This document shows, piece by piece, positions 1-8,696 of a stretch of 46,768 bases of DNA. Origin of the DNA: Akkermansiaceae bacterium (GTDB lineage: Bacteria; Verrucomicrobiota; Verrucomicrobiia; Verrucomicrobiales; Akkermansiaceae); the NCBI GenBank assembly GCA_023301765.1, contig JALZUC010000005.1, positions 1 through 46,768 on the forward strand. Reading direction: 5' to 3'. The translations under genes and the position numbers were made by a program. Under the pieces are notes generated by a model, which ran no database searches, was not told the origin of the DNA, and saw nothing but the letters and a program-made list of their open reading frames with translations. Within the stretch, counting starts at the first letter, position 1, and each line of letters begins with the position of its first letter.

Positions 1-423
1 AAAAGGCATACCATAGTTCCCGCATGCCACACATTTCATACCACTTTGAGAAAGCATTCTCTGAACTATTTCTGTAGTAGTGGTCTTTCCATTAGTTCCG
101 GTAATAGCCACAATGCGACCATTGTAAAATCTCGCGGCTAGCTCTACTTCACCAATTAGCTCTCCTGCATTCTTAGCATAAGCTCGGACAAAGTCAGTCT
201 CACCATCAATACCGGGTGACAGCACTAGCATGTCACACTGACTTTGTTTACCAGTCTCTACATTAGCATTTGTGATGACGTTAATCTGATCTGAGAGACT
301 TGCCACCTCTGCAGCAGTATCATGTACAGACACAACAGCACCCTCCCGCAACGCGAGTGCGGCGGCAGCTCGCCCACTACGGCCAGCACCAAGAATGATG
401 ATATGTTTGTTTTTTAAATTCAT
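1..423 (-). CDS. murD: UDP-N-acetylmuramoylalanine--D-glutamate ligase MurD, N-terminal part (cut by window edge)
   Basis: Only the first 141 codons are in the window; the gene runs off the left edge. The start is ATG at 423-421, one base beyond the mraY stop codon. MurD adds D-glutamate to UDP-MurNAc-L-Ala in the cytoplasm, the second amino-acid step of the peptidoglycan stem peptide. Visible evidence is an N-terminal nucleotide-binding turn (ILGAGRSGRAA, about residues 10-20) typical of MurD domain 1, and the Mur-ligase ATP-binding P-loop TGTNGKTTTTE near residue 115. The ligase order murE, murF, mraY, murD is the classic dcw order, which supports MurD over MurC. Further dcw genes are expected beyond the edge. 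Confidence 0.93.
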   Translation of the reverse strand, partial: MNLKNKHIIILGAGRSGRAAAALALREGAVVSVHDTAAEVASLSDQINVITNANVETGKQSQCDMLVLSPGIDGETDFVRAYAKNAGELIGEVELAARFYNGRIVAITGTNGKTTTTEIVQRMLSQSGMKCVACGNYGMPF

Positions 424-424
424 G

Positions 425-1582
425 TTAGACTATTTTTAATAGTGCTAGACCGATTAGCGCTCCGAATATAGAGATGATCCAAAAGCGAATAATTACCTGG
501 CTTTCATGCCAGCCACGTAACTCGAAGTGATGATGAATAGGAGACATGGCAAAGATGCGCTTCCCTCTAAGTTTAAAGCTACCGACCTGTAAAATCACGG
601 AGAGAGCCTCCATTACAAATACCCACCCGATGATTACTAAGAGCAACTCCTGTTTAGTACAGATCGCTGCTGTAGCTAACGCACCTCCTATAGCGAGTGA
701 ACCTGTATCCCCCATGAAAACCTTCGCGGGGTGACAGTTATGCCAAAGAAAGCCAAAACTAGCACCCACCAGTGCTAAAAGGAAAACTCCAAGTTCCTGT
801 GCATGCGGATTAAATGGAATATAAAGATACTCATTAGCCATATAGAAATGGCCGGCTAGATAGGCAATCACACCGTAAGCAAGAGCCACTGTGATCGTGC
901 AGCCAGTAGCTAAACCATCAAGACCATCAGTTAGATTCACTGCATTCGAACATCCCACTACAATAATAGCAAAAAATGGAATACATAAAATACCCAGATC
1001 AATGATAGGCGCTTTAAATAGAGGGAAGGTGATTTGACTGATCTGTATAGGCTCATTCAGAAGCATATATCCCATACTCTGGGTTTTAAAATAGAGAAAG
1101 GTAGCTGCTATACCCCCAATGGTAAACTGCCACAAAAGCTTTGTTTTCCCACTGACACCATCTGAATTTTTAAGTTTCACCTTTGCATAATCGTCAATAA
1201 ACCCAAGCAGACCTAATGCAAGCATCACACAGGTAGTGACCGCTACAAATGGATTTAGAGCACGACCGCAGACTAGAACAGCTACCAGCACAGATCCTAA
1301 AATCATAACACCACCCATGGTGGGTGTGCCGGCTTTACCACCATGCAGCTCATTGAGTTTATGGACTTCCTCAGCTGTCCGAATAGGTTGACCTACCTTT
1401 AATGATACCAGCTTACGTATCAGCCACGGACCACCACATACACAGGCTAGAAACGTCATCATACATGCTAAACCTGCACGGATGGTTATATATTGTAATA
1501 GATTAAGGAAACGCAGATTGTGCGCCCAATTAGCGTTTTCGCTGTTGGCTTGTTCCCAGATTTCGTAGATCCAATAGAGCAT
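425..1582 (-). CDS. mraY: Phospho-N-acetylmuramoyl-pentapeptide transferase MraY
   Basis: A 385-residue polytopic inner-membrane enzyme that transfers phospho-MurNAc-pentapeptide to undecaprenyl phosphate, giving lipid I. The sequence shows about ten hydrophobic segments. It has the catalytic aspartate pair in FIDDYAKVK (D130-D131), the signature NAVNLTDGLDGLA, and the C-terminal histidine motif PIHHHFELRGW (H350-H352). Length is slightly above the usual 360 because of an N-terminal extension of about 25 residues. ATG start at 1582, 14 bases after the murF stop. It lies between murF and murD in the dcw operon. Confidence 0.97.
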   Translation of the reverse strand: MLYWIYEIWEQANSENANWAHNLRFLNLLQYITIRAGLACMMTFLACVCGGPWLIRKLVSLKVGQPIRTAEEVHKLNELHGGKAGTPTMGGVMILGSVLVAVLVCGRALNPFVAVTTCVMLALGLLGFIDDYAKVKLKNSDGVSGKTKLLWQFTIGGIAATFLYFKTQSMGYMLLNEPIQISQITFPLFKAPIIDLGILCIPFFAIIVVGCSNAVNLTDGLDGLATGCTITVALAYGVIAYLAGHFYMANEYLYIPFNPHAQELGVFLLALVGASFGFLWHNCHPAKVFMGDTGSLAIGGALATAAICTKQELLLVIIGWVFVMEALSVILQVGSFKLRGKRIFAMSPIHHHFELRGWHESQVIIRFWIISIFGALIGLALLKIV

Positions 1583-1596
1583 AATAAGTATTTATT

Positions 1597-2973
1597 TTAG
1601 TTACTAGTAAAGGCTTCGTTCATGACATTTTCCATTCTTGCCATTCGGCTCCCTTTAAAGAGAACCGTATCACCGTTTTTACAAAATTCTTTCAGCCACT
1701 GTGCAGCCTTATCCGTATCATTAAAGTGTAGTGCAGTATCAGATAACCCACGTGCACCTTCGTTTATCTTCACGGCTTGCTCACCTACACTAACTACTTT
1801 CAGTCCGAGATTAGCGGCAAATTCCCCTATTCGCTTATGTTCAGGGTCAGCATGTATACCTAACTCTGCCATCACTCCTAGTACTACTATGCGGCGCCCT
1901 TCAGCAGCTACAGGTAGATCTGTTAGAGTTTCAATCGCGGCTATCACTGAATCAGGATTAGCATTATAGGTATCATCAATAATGGTGACACCACTACTTT
2001 CAAACTGACGTAAGCGCCCAGATGTCAGCACTGCCTCATTAAGTCCAGCCGCTATAGACGCAGCTTTCATACCTAATACTACAGCTGCTCCTGCAGCAAG
2101 GAGCGCATTATCAACCATATGTTTACCACATACACCAAGCTCAACAGGCACAGAATCTTGACCATCAATACAAAGGTCAAAGCTCGAGCCGGAAGATTTA
2201 ATCTTCAGGTTTTCAGCCCTTATCGCACCACGGCCATTCCCTGTTACTAAAACTCTAGAGACACTTCTTTCCATGAAGTAATCCGCAAAATCACACCCGG
2301 CATTAACCACCAGTGTGCCTTCTGCAGGAAGGGCACGCGCAAGTGCAGATTTCTCTTCAGCTATTCCTTCACGTGAACCTAGATTCTCAATATGTGCCGT
2401 CCCAACATTGGTAATGATACCGATATCTGGTGCTGCAATGTCACATAATGGTGCAATTTCACCAGCATTATTCATTCCCATTTCCAGAACACATACTTCA
2501 TCATCTTCCTCAGTAGATAAGACGCTTAGTGGTAAGCCTATGTGATTATTCAAGTTACCTTCAGTGGCATTCACTTTGAACGCTTTCCTTAGTATCGCAG
2601 CTGTAAAATCTTTAGTAGATGTCTTACCATTAGAACCTGTTAATCCTACTACTTTGATTCCTAGTTTACTTCTATACCACTTCGCTAGGCGCTGAAGTCC
2701 ATAAAGTGAATTTTTCACCAAGATCACAGGCACTCCCAGATCTTTCACGTCTTCGGGAAGGGTATCCAGTAGTAAGCACTCTGCACCATTGCCTACCGCC
2801 TTAGCTGCAAACGCATGCCCGTCAAAATTATCTCCACGCAATGCTACAAATAATGACCCCTCACCGAGGTTTCGTGTATCTGTAGAAACCACAGTCACGA
2901 CAAGATCATTACTTTTACCAATCAGCTCACCGCCAGTGGCGGTTACGATTTCATTGATGGAGATCGGCTTCAT
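1597..2973 (-). CDS. murF: UDP-N-acetylmuramoyl-tripeptide--D-alanyl-D-alanine ligase MurF
   Basis: A 458-residue Mur ligase that adds D-Ala-D-Ala to the UDP-MurNAc-tripeptide in the cytoplasm. It has an N-terminal substrate-binding domain (VALRGDNFDGHAF, about residues 41-53), the ATP-binding loop GLTGSNGKTSTKD near residue 115, the EMGMNNAGEI stretch typical of MurF, and a C-terminal ligase domain (DDTYNANPDS, then VLFKGSRMARMENV near the end), again MurF-type. The start ATG (2973-2971) overlaps the murE stop TGA in an ATGA arrangement, which suggests translational coupling. Confidence 0.96.
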   Translation of the reverse strand: MKPISINEIVTATGGELIGKSNDLVVTVVSTDTRNLGEGSLFVALRGDNFDGHAFAAKAVGNGAECLLLDTLPEDVKDLGVPVILVKNSLYGLQRLAKWYRSKLGIKVVGLTGSNGKTSTKDFTAAILRKAFKVNATEGNLNNHIGLPLSVLSTEEDDEVCVLEMGMNNAGEIAPLCDIAAPDIGIITNVGTAHIENLGSREGIAEEKSALARALPAEGTLVVNAGCDFADYFMERSVSRVLVTGNGRGAIRAENLKIKSSGSSFDLCIDGQDSVPVELGVCGKHMVDNALLAAGAAVVLGMKAASIAAGLNEAVLTSGRLRQFESSGVTIIDDTYNANPDSVIAAIETLTDLPVAAEGRRIVVLGVMAELGIHADPEHKRIGEFAANLGLKVVSVGEQAVKINEGARGLSDTALHFNDTDKAAQWLKEFCKNGDTVLFKGSRMARMENVMNEAFTSN

Positions 2974-4457
2974 TCTTCTACTGTTTTTTTCTTAAGATTA
3001 AGAGCTTTGTAACCAGCGCGGCGGTCATCAAAGTCGATTTTATTTCCAGAAACTTCCTGATATGTCTCATGCCCCTTACCTGCCACTAGAATGACATCTC
3101 CCTCTTCAGAGATATTCACTGCAGTTTGGATAGCCTCCATACGATCAGGGATACTTTCGTAACGCGCGCCTTTCATACCTTTTTCGATATCTTCTATGAT
3201 CCTCGCAGGAACTTCACTCCGTGGATTATCAGATGTGATGATACATAGATCACTACCTGCAGCAGCGGCTTTACCCATCATCGGGCGTTTCGTCCGGTCA
3301 CGATCACCACCACAGCCAAATACGGTAATAATTCTCTTGGCTCTTAGCTCACGAACAGCAGAACAAGCTTTCGCTAAGGCATCTGGTGTATGAGCGTAGT
3401 CTACAAATAAGGTGGCCCCATCACGAGAGCCTATATTCTGCATACGGCCAGGAACTTGTGGGGCATCTGCTAGCGCGCGGACTGCGTCACGTAGTTTTAT
3501 CCCTGCGGCACAGCAAGCTGCTAGTGCGGCAGTGCAGTTATCAATATTAAATTTACCAATATACGGAGTGCACACCCGGTAATCACGATCTTTAAATTTA
3601 ATATCAAACTCAGTCCCTCTAACAGTCTGCACTTCGCGACCTATGCGCATATCGGCATGTACACCATGACCATAAGTCAGGAGGTAGAGACGGCCTTTAA
3701 ACTCCTCGACTAAGCGCTGTCCATAAGGGTCGTCTATATTAATTACAGCCGTGGTTTTTTTATTACCTGTCTGTGATTCAAGAAGTTCAAATAATCTACG
3801 CTTAGCAGCAAAGTAATCATCCATGTTACCATGGTAATCAAGATGATCTTGGCTAAGATTTGTAAATACTGCTACATCAAGAAGTAATCCGTCTGTGCGC
3901 TGCTGATCCAGAGCATGAGATGAAACCTCCATCGCTACTCCTCGGCAGTCATTATCAGCCATGTTACGGAAAATTTTCTGTAGTTCAATTGCACCAGGGG
4001 TAGTGTGAGTGGACTCATAGACCTCTTCACCATCGTCTATTTGTACTGTTCCCAGTAGCCCTGCGCGACGCCAGACACTTTTCATCACAGCGTGTGTAAT
4101 AAAGGCAGTAGTAGTTTTACCGTTAGTCCCTGTAATACCCACTACTTTTAGATTTGCAGAAGGCTGTTCATTCCATGTACAGGCTAATGCTGCTACGGCT
4201 GCTCTGGCATCTGGAACATGCGCCCAACAAAGCTTCTGACTGGCAGCAGGAGCAACCTCTGAAACAATCGCAGAAGCACCTTTTTCCAGTGCTTGGGGGA
4301 TAAACTTCTGTCCGTCTACATCTGTGCCTTGGATGGCCACGAAGATACTCCCCTGAACAACCTCACGGGAGTCAGATGTAATACCAGTAACTTCTACATC
4401 AAGGTCACCTGATACGGTAGCCTTGGGAAGTGCTTTTATAAGAGAACGTAATTGCAT
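2970..4457 (-). CDS. murE: UDP-N-acetylmuramoyl-L-alanyl-D-glutamate--2,6-diaminopimelate ligase MurE
   Basis: A 495-residue Mur ligase that adds the third stem residue. The P-loop GITGTNGKTTT lies near residue 110. The motif DNPRSE in the C-terminal domain is the DNPR signature that in characterised MurE enzymes marks specificity for meso-diaminopimelate rather than lysine. This agrees with the dapF-dapA-dapB genes divergently placed at 9505-12000. SSHALDQQR and the GKGHETYQ motif near the C terminus are also typical. The stop is TGA and overlaps murF by four bases, so TGA is a genuine stop codon in this genome. Confidence 0.97.
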   Translation of the reverse strand: MQLRSLIKALPKATVSGDLDVEVTGITSDSREVVQGSIFVAIQGTDVDGQKFIPQALEKGASAIVSEVAPAASQKLCWAHVPDARAAVAALACTWNEQPSANLKVVGITGTNGKTTTAFITHAVMKSVWRRAGLLGTVQIDDGEEVYESTHTTPGAIELQKIFRNMADNDCRGVAMEVSSHALDQQRTDGLLLDVAVFTNLSQDHLDYHGNMDDYFAAKRRLFELLESQTGNKKTTAVINIDDPYGQRLVEEFKGRLYLLTYGHGVHADMRIGREVQTVRGTEFDIKFKDRDYRVCTPYIGKFNIDNCTAALAACCAAGIKLRDAVRALADAPQVPGRMQNIGSRDGATLFVDYAHTPDALAKACSAVRELRAKRIITVFGCGGDRDRTKRPMMGKAAAAGSDLCIITSDNPRSEVPARIIEDIEKGMKGARYESIPDRMEAIQTAVNISEEGDVILVAGKGHETYQEVSGNKIDFDDRRAGYKALNLKKKTVEE

Positions 4458-4469
4458 TTGTAAAATAGG

Positions 4470-6374
4470 TTAGTGCTCGGTGTGCTGAGCTAGCGGTTGC
4501 GTTGGGACGATCAGCTCGGTAGGCTCAAGCCCCATACGGTTAGATACGCGTGATGCCACTTTGGCAAAGATGGGTGCTGCTATGGTTCCTCCGTAGCGTT
4601 TGACTTTTTTTGTCTGCGGATCATCAACGACGACCACACATACAAATGCAGGGTTTTTCGCGGGCATCATACCCGCAAAAGATACCGTATAACGCCCGTC
4701 TAGATAGCCACCCTTGGGATTAATTTTTTTTGTCGTCCCCGTCTTACCGGCTACTTGGTAACCTTCTACAGAGGCTCTCCAAGCAGTGCCTTTTTTATCG
4801 ACGACGGTGGCTAGAGCGTCTCTCATCTTACGAGCCGTCCTTTCTTTAATGACTCGGCGCACTGGCACAGGCTCGTAGTCCATTACCTGAGTGCCATTAT
4901 TCGCCATGATCGATTTTACCAGTAGTGGCTTCATCAGCGTTCCACCATTAGCGATGGCTGAGTATGCACACGCGACCTGTAAGGGAGTAACACTCACTGC
5001 ATAGCCGTAGGATATGCGAGAAAAGTCAGTGGGGTTACCTGTTCTCCGCACCACACCATTACTTTCACCCGCCATACGGATGGATGTTTTTTTGCCAAAG
5101 CCAAATGCTTTCACAGAATCGTAGAATCTATTTCTTCCCAGTTGAAGAGCCATTTTATAGACCCCAATATTACTCGATTTAGCCAACACCTCCTCCACAC
5201 TTAACATACCGTATGGGTGATGATCCGGCACGGTTACCGAACCATTCTTATACGTTCCATAATGGCAATTAATCAGTGTTTTAGGAGTCACTAACCCATG
5301 ATCTATAGCTGCTGCAGTGGCTATCACTTTAAAAGTAGAGCCAGGCTCATAGATAGCCTGTGTAGCAAAGTCATAACCATTTTTAGCAATATCCTCACGT
5401 GTATTTAAATTAAATGTAGGCCGACTAGCCATTGCGAGTACTGCTCCTGTCTGGGGGTCCATCAATATGATAGTCCCCTTTTGCGCCTCATACTCAGCAA
5501 GCCCATCAGTCAGCTCTTCTTCGAGAATTGCCTGTAATCCCATATCAATAGTAAGCTGAATATTTAAGCCGTGGATAGGAGGTCGAATCTCTTGAGGCTT
5601 AGCTACTGCTAACAGATCAAATTTATCACGGTGGTTTTTCACATAACCATCCTTACCAGACATGTAGGAATCCATCTGACTCTCTATCCCCGCTTTCCCC
5701 TCACCTAGATGACTCACAAAGCCTATGATGTGAGCCGCCATCTCAGGCATCACATACCACCGCTTCTGAGTTTCCTCAAAAACAAATGCGTGCAGAATAC
5801 TATACTCTATAGTGAGAGCTTTTAGCTTAGCTACATCATCCTCTGATACATCCTTTTTAAGAACGACATATTTCTGCCTCTTGTTAGAAAGATTCATTTT
5901 CTTTCTCAGTTCGGGACGATGCATACCAAGCGGGCGGGCAAAGAGGTCGATTACGTGGGCTATGTATTTTTGAATGATGACATCTGCCTTCATTTCATTC
6001 TTCATAGTGGACGCTGCTGAGCGGATACTACGCTTCCGGGTGGCTGCATCCCAGCTATGCCACTCTGGAGTTTCGCGCAGCTCTTTATTAGCAAGCGCTA
6101 TAGTCGCTGGGCCAATGTCTTGGAGAAGTTTCTTATCCAGTGCTAAACGAGCTCGTGGAATATTTCGCGCGACCAACTGATTGTTCGCATCAACAACACA
6201 TCCTCGATTTGCCTTTAAAATCTCTTTCCTTACCGATACCCGATCTGCTTTTTTAGCGTAATCTGCAGACTTCACTACCTGAAGGTAGATAAGCCTAGCC
6301 GACAAACCACTAAGCCCAGTCACAAAGACTAGGCAAAGAAGTAGGCAACGGCGGCGTGAAGCGACAGGGTTCAT
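4470..6374 (-). CDS. ftsI: Division-specific class B penicillin-binding protein (PBP3/FtsI-type transpeptidase)
   Basis: A 634-residue bitopic transpeptidase that cross-links septal peptidoglycan. It has a short cytoplasmic N terminus, one membrane segment (residues about 9-30), a PBP dimerisation domain with an insertion-rich region to about residue 260, then the transpeptidase domain. The three active-site motifs are intact: S346-T-F-K349, S400-S-N402 and K544-T-G546. No PASTA repeats follow; the protein ends shortly after the catalytic domain. The start ATG overlaps the upstream ftsL-like stop (TAATG). Its place between ftsL and murE fits FtsI. SpoVD-type naming is possible but the context favours division. 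Confidence 0.95.
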   Translation of the reverse strand: MNPVASRRRCLLLCLVFVTGLSGLSARLIYLQVVKSADYAKKADRVSVRKEILKANRGCVVDANNQLVARNIPRARLALDKKLLQDIGPATIALANKELRETPEWHSWDAATRKRSIRSAASTMKNEMKADVIIQKYIAHVIDLFARPLGMHRPELRKKMNLSNKRQKYVVLKKDVSEDDVAKLKALTIEYSILHAFVFEETQKRWYVMPEMAAHIIGFVSHLGEGKAGIESQMDSYMSGKDGYVKNHRDKFDLLAVAKPQEIRPPIHGLNIQLTIDMGLQAILEEELTDGLAEYEAQKGTIILMDPQTGAVLAMASRPTFNLNTREDIAKNGYDFATQAIYEPGSTFKVIATAAAIDHGLVTPKTLINCHYGTYKNGSVTVPDHHPYGMLSVEEVLAKSSNIGVYKMALQLGRNRFYDSVKAFGFGKKTSIRMAGESNGVVRRTGNPTDFSRISYGYAVSVTPLQVACAYSAIANGGTLMKPLLVKSIMANNGTQVMDYEPVPVRRVIKERTARKMRDALATVVDKKGTAWRASVEGYQVAGKTGTTKKINPKGGYLDGRYTVSFAGMMPAKNPAFVCVVVVDDPQTKKVKRYGGTIAAPIFAKVASRVSNRMGLEPTELIVPTQPLAQHTEH

Positions 6375-6736
6375 TATGGATTTCTTCTGTGAGCTAGAGC
6401 ATCAGCATTAGCTGAGTGTTGCTCTCGCGAGTAAGGTTTTATTTTTTCGATCGCGCTCACAGGCACTACTTCTAGCGCTGATGTCCTGCGATTAAGATCA
6501 TCACGGAGTTGATATATATTCAGCTTTTTATCGATTTTCACCTGTAGGCTATTTATCGAATCATCGTGATCACTGATACGGCGTTGCGTACGATCAACCT
6601 CCCGCACTACCTCTACCTGACTATTTTTAAGCCACGCATGTAACACCCCTGCTGTCATCAGCACAACGGCAGATAGAATCAGGGTAGGTATTTCTAACCA
6701 ACTGAATCCACGATGATTTTTTTTCGTTTTATTCAT
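6374..6736 (-). CDS. FtsL-like bitopic division protein
   Basis: A 120-residue protein with a basic N terminus, one transmembrane helix (about residues 16-36) and a following heptad-like, charged segment (about 40-75) as in FtsL. FtsL proteins are poorly conserved, so the call rests mostly on size, topology and position between rsmH and ftsI, the canonical ftsL slot. The start ATG overlaps the rsmH stop (ATGA) and the stop overlaps the ftsI start by one base. By analogy it would form a periplasmic coiled coil with the FtsB/DivIC-like protein encoded at 33530-33886. Confidence 0.75.
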   Translation of the reverse strand: MNKTKKNHRGFSWLEIPTLILSAVVLMTAGVLHAWLKNSQVEVVREVDRTQRRISDHDDSINSLQVKIDKKLNIYQLRDDLNRRTSALEVVPVSAIEKIKPYSREQHSANADALAHRRNP

Positions 6737-7686
6737 AGGGTTTGTAGGTTGATTTTTTCTACCACACGTAGCTTTGCACTGCGGGATCTTCGGTTAATCT
6801 TAAGCTCTTCATCACTCGCTGTAATGGGGCGTCGTGTGAGTAATTTATAACAGTAATCAGGATTAGGCCGTGCCTCAGACCACTCTTTACGATCAATCTC
6901 CGGTTGTGATGCATGCTTAAAAAACTGCTTCACAATACGATCTTCAAGACTATGAAAAGTAATCACACCTAGTCGCCCGCCTGGACGCAACATACTGGAC
7001 GCTCTTATTAACAACTCTTTAAGAACTCCTAACTCATCATTTACAGCTATTCGTAAAGCCTGGAAAATACGGGTAGCGGGGTGGGATTTGCCACCACGTG
7101 GTATTATAGAGGATATAAAATCGGCCAAATCCAAAGTGGTAACAAATAACTTAGTCTCTCTATGTTCTACGATACGGCTGGCTATTTTTCTAGAGGCACG
7201 CTCCTCACCATACTCAAAGAAAATCGTTCTCAATTCCTCTTCTGAGGCATAATTCACGAGATCTGCGGCGGTCTGCCCTGAACCACGATCCATGCGCATA
7301 TCAAGAGGACCATCCTTACCAAAAGAAAAGCCCCTATCAGCCTCATCTAACTGCCATGATGACACTCCGATATCAACAAGGATACCGTCTACCTGATCAT
7401 AACCAGCCTCATTAAGTAATGCGGGCATGTCAGAAAAATTACCCTGGAGTGAGGTAAAGCGATCCTCAAAAGGCACCAACCTAGCCTTGGCGTGATGGAG
7501 AGCCTGCTCATCTTGATCTATTCCAATAACGTGAGCACCCGCACTAAGCATGGCTTCAGTATGTCCGCCACCTCCAAGCGTTCCATCTACTAGCACCTTC
7601 CCTTTGACAGGAGCCATGTATTGTAAAACTTCCGAGAGCAATACCGGAGTGTGATAATCACTCTGTGAGGATTCAGTGGCTTTCAT
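6733..7686 (-). CDS. rsmH: 16S rRNA (cytosine1402-N4)-methyltransferase RsmH (MraW)
   Basis: An SAM-dependent methyltransferase acting on C1402 of 16S rRNA. The SAM-binding loop is VLVDGTLGGGGHTEAML, followed by the family motifs DGILVDIGVSSWQLD and FSFGKDGPLDMRMD, the ATRIFQALRIAVN segment and VITFHSLEDRIVK. From ATG at 7686 the protein is 317 residues, near the family norm (about 310). The frame stays open upstream to a GTG at 7812, which would add 42 residues with no family resemblance, so I prefer 7686. That leaves 162 bases between mraZ and rsmH. The stop TGA overlaps the downstream start. Confidence 0.95.
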   Translation of the reverse strand: MKATESSQSDYHTPVLLSEVLQYMAPVKGKVLVDGTLGGGGHTEAMLSAGAHVIGIDQDEQALHHAKARLVPFEDRFTSLQGNFSDMPALLNEAGYDQVDGILVDIGVSSWQLDEADRGFSFGKDGPLDMRMDRGSGQTAADLVNYASEEELRTIFFEYGEERASRKIASRIVEHRETKLFVTTLDLADFISSIIPRGGKSHPATRIFQALRIAVNDELGVLKELLIRASSMLRPGGRLGVITFHSLEDRIVKQFFKHASQPEIDRKEWSEARPNPDYCYKLLTRRPITASDEELKINRRSRSAKLRVVEKINLQTL

Positions 7687-7848
7687 TGATTTATGTTTCA
7701 GCAAGGTAACTGCACTAGCTCTAGAACTCGCCCCAGTCATACCAACCTCTGCACAAGCACCTTCTTGCTGAGTAAACAGCGATGTTGGCGTTTGCTTATC
7801 GACGTATATCACAAGAATATTGGGTGGAGATGAGTCAGTAAAAAGGAT

Positions 7849-8310
7849 TTAAAAGAAGCCAAATCGCGAATCTAGTTTTTCAATTGCAGGCTGAGTAGCC
7901 GCACGTAGTTTGGAGTAGTTCTCTTCATTCAGAATTTCGATATAGTCACCGCGACCACAGAGCTGGAGTGCACCTCCTGCCTCGAGCCCCGGATGATCAA
8001 GCAGGGCTCTGGGAACATTCAGCTTCCCCTGCTCATTAATAAAGGCCTTATGGCAGCGCTCAAAGAGGGCCCCAAGAATGGCACGCTTCTCTGCGGGGGT
8101 AAGATCGCTCTGCTCTACCTCAGACTGCATTTTTTCAAATTCAAATTCCGTAAGGACACGTAGAGTTGGCACTCCTTCATTAGAGGACTGCAGGAGCTGC
8201 AGCTCTTCATTACCTATTTGATTGCGCCAGTCACCCGGAATGGATACGCGGCATTTCGCGTCCATTTTATAAGGGCTAGACCCAGTCAGTCTGTAACTTT
8301 TAATACTCAT
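7849..8310 (-). CDS. mraZ: MraZ, dcw operon transcriptional regulator
   Basis: A 153-residue two-repeat SpoVT/AbrB-fold protein, first gene of the dcw cluster. The first repeat carries YKMDAKCRVSIPGDWR and the second carries INEQGKLNVPRALLDH, matching the MraZ pattern (D-x-K-x-R-x-x-x-P and its degenerate second copy). MraZ is a DNA-binding autoregulator of the operon and a nucleoid-associated ring-forming protein in characterised species. I chose ATG at 8310. An open extension to TTG at 8370 would run through the candidate operator repeats and is not family-like. No Shine-Dalgarno sequence is evident. Confidence 0.95.
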   Translation of the reverse strand: MSIKSYRLTGSSPYKMDAKCRVSIPGDWRNQIGNEELQLLQSSNEGVPTLRVLTEFEFEKMQSEVEQSDLTPAEKRAILGALFERCHKAFINEQGKLNVPRALLDHPGLEAGGALQLCGRGDYIEILNEENYSKLRAATQPAIEKLDSRFGFF

Positions 8311-8345
8311 CAATACACCAGAGGCTCTTGTATAGAGAAAATCAG

Positions 8346-8362
8346 TACACTCTGATACACTC
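8346..8362 (-). promoter_or_regulatory. Candidate MraZ-binding direct repeats upstream of mraZ
   Basis: On the minus strand GAGTGTA occurs twice (8362-8356 and 8352-8346), exactly 10 bases apart, 36-52 bases upstream of the chosen mraZ start. Known MraZ operators are short direct repeats with a 10-base period (TGGGN-type in enterobacteria, AAAGTG-type in mollicutes). The period and the GTG core fit, but only two good copies are visible and the motif is inferred, not proven. The repeats lie inside the alternative longer reading of mraZ, another reason to prefer the downstream start. Confidence 0.45.
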
Positions 8363-8393
8363 ACGGTCAATAATTAATGAAAGTATTTTATAA

Positions 8394-8410
8394 AGATTGT
8401 TTAACAATCT
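8394..8410. promoter_or_regulatory. 17-bp palindrome in the mraZ-trpA divergent region
   Basis: AGATTGTT-T-AACAATCT is a perfect 8-base inverted repeat around one central base. It lies 84 bases upstream of mraZ and 287 bases upstream of trpA. The minus strand next to it reads TTTATAAAATAC, a plausible -10 region for the dcw operon. It could be an operator for a dimeric regulator or a chance AT-rich palindrome. No regulator gene lies beside it. Confidence 0.3.
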
Positions 8411-8696
8411 CGATAACCGTGACTTTAAAAATTCAAGCTTTAGAAGCATACAGATAAAAACCGTAAACAACTCACAATAATGAAGATACATCATCTACTA
8501 CATCTTTTTAATTATGGTTTTTTATAAAATTTCACGACATCGCCATGCCAGATAAACGTAGCGCACCAGACAGACAGCATCCAAGTGGAGCTGCCGCTTA
8601 TTGCTACATATTGCACAACAAAGAAAATTTACCTTCTCGTGTATTCAGCATTCCCTTTTTCATGATTTCAGTCTATCTGAGCCCTGTAAAAGAATC

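Larger units (their letters stand above)
8311..8696. other. Divergent intergenic region between the dcw operon and the trpA-dap operon
   Basis: This 386-base stretch holds no convincing gene. It is AT-rich near 8371-8540 and must contain the promoters for both divergent operons. Visible signals are the 10-base-period repeats (8346-8362) and the palindrome (8394-8410). The reading frame that extends trpA upstream to TTG at 8601 has no resemblance to TrpA. I see no tRNA, terminator or recognised riboswitch here. Confidence 0.6.

Noticed and set aside
7687-7812. N-terminal extension of RsmH to GTG at 7812 (and the analogous mraZ extension to 8370, trpA to 8601)
   Set aside because: The added residues do not fit the families, and internal ATG codons give normal lengths.
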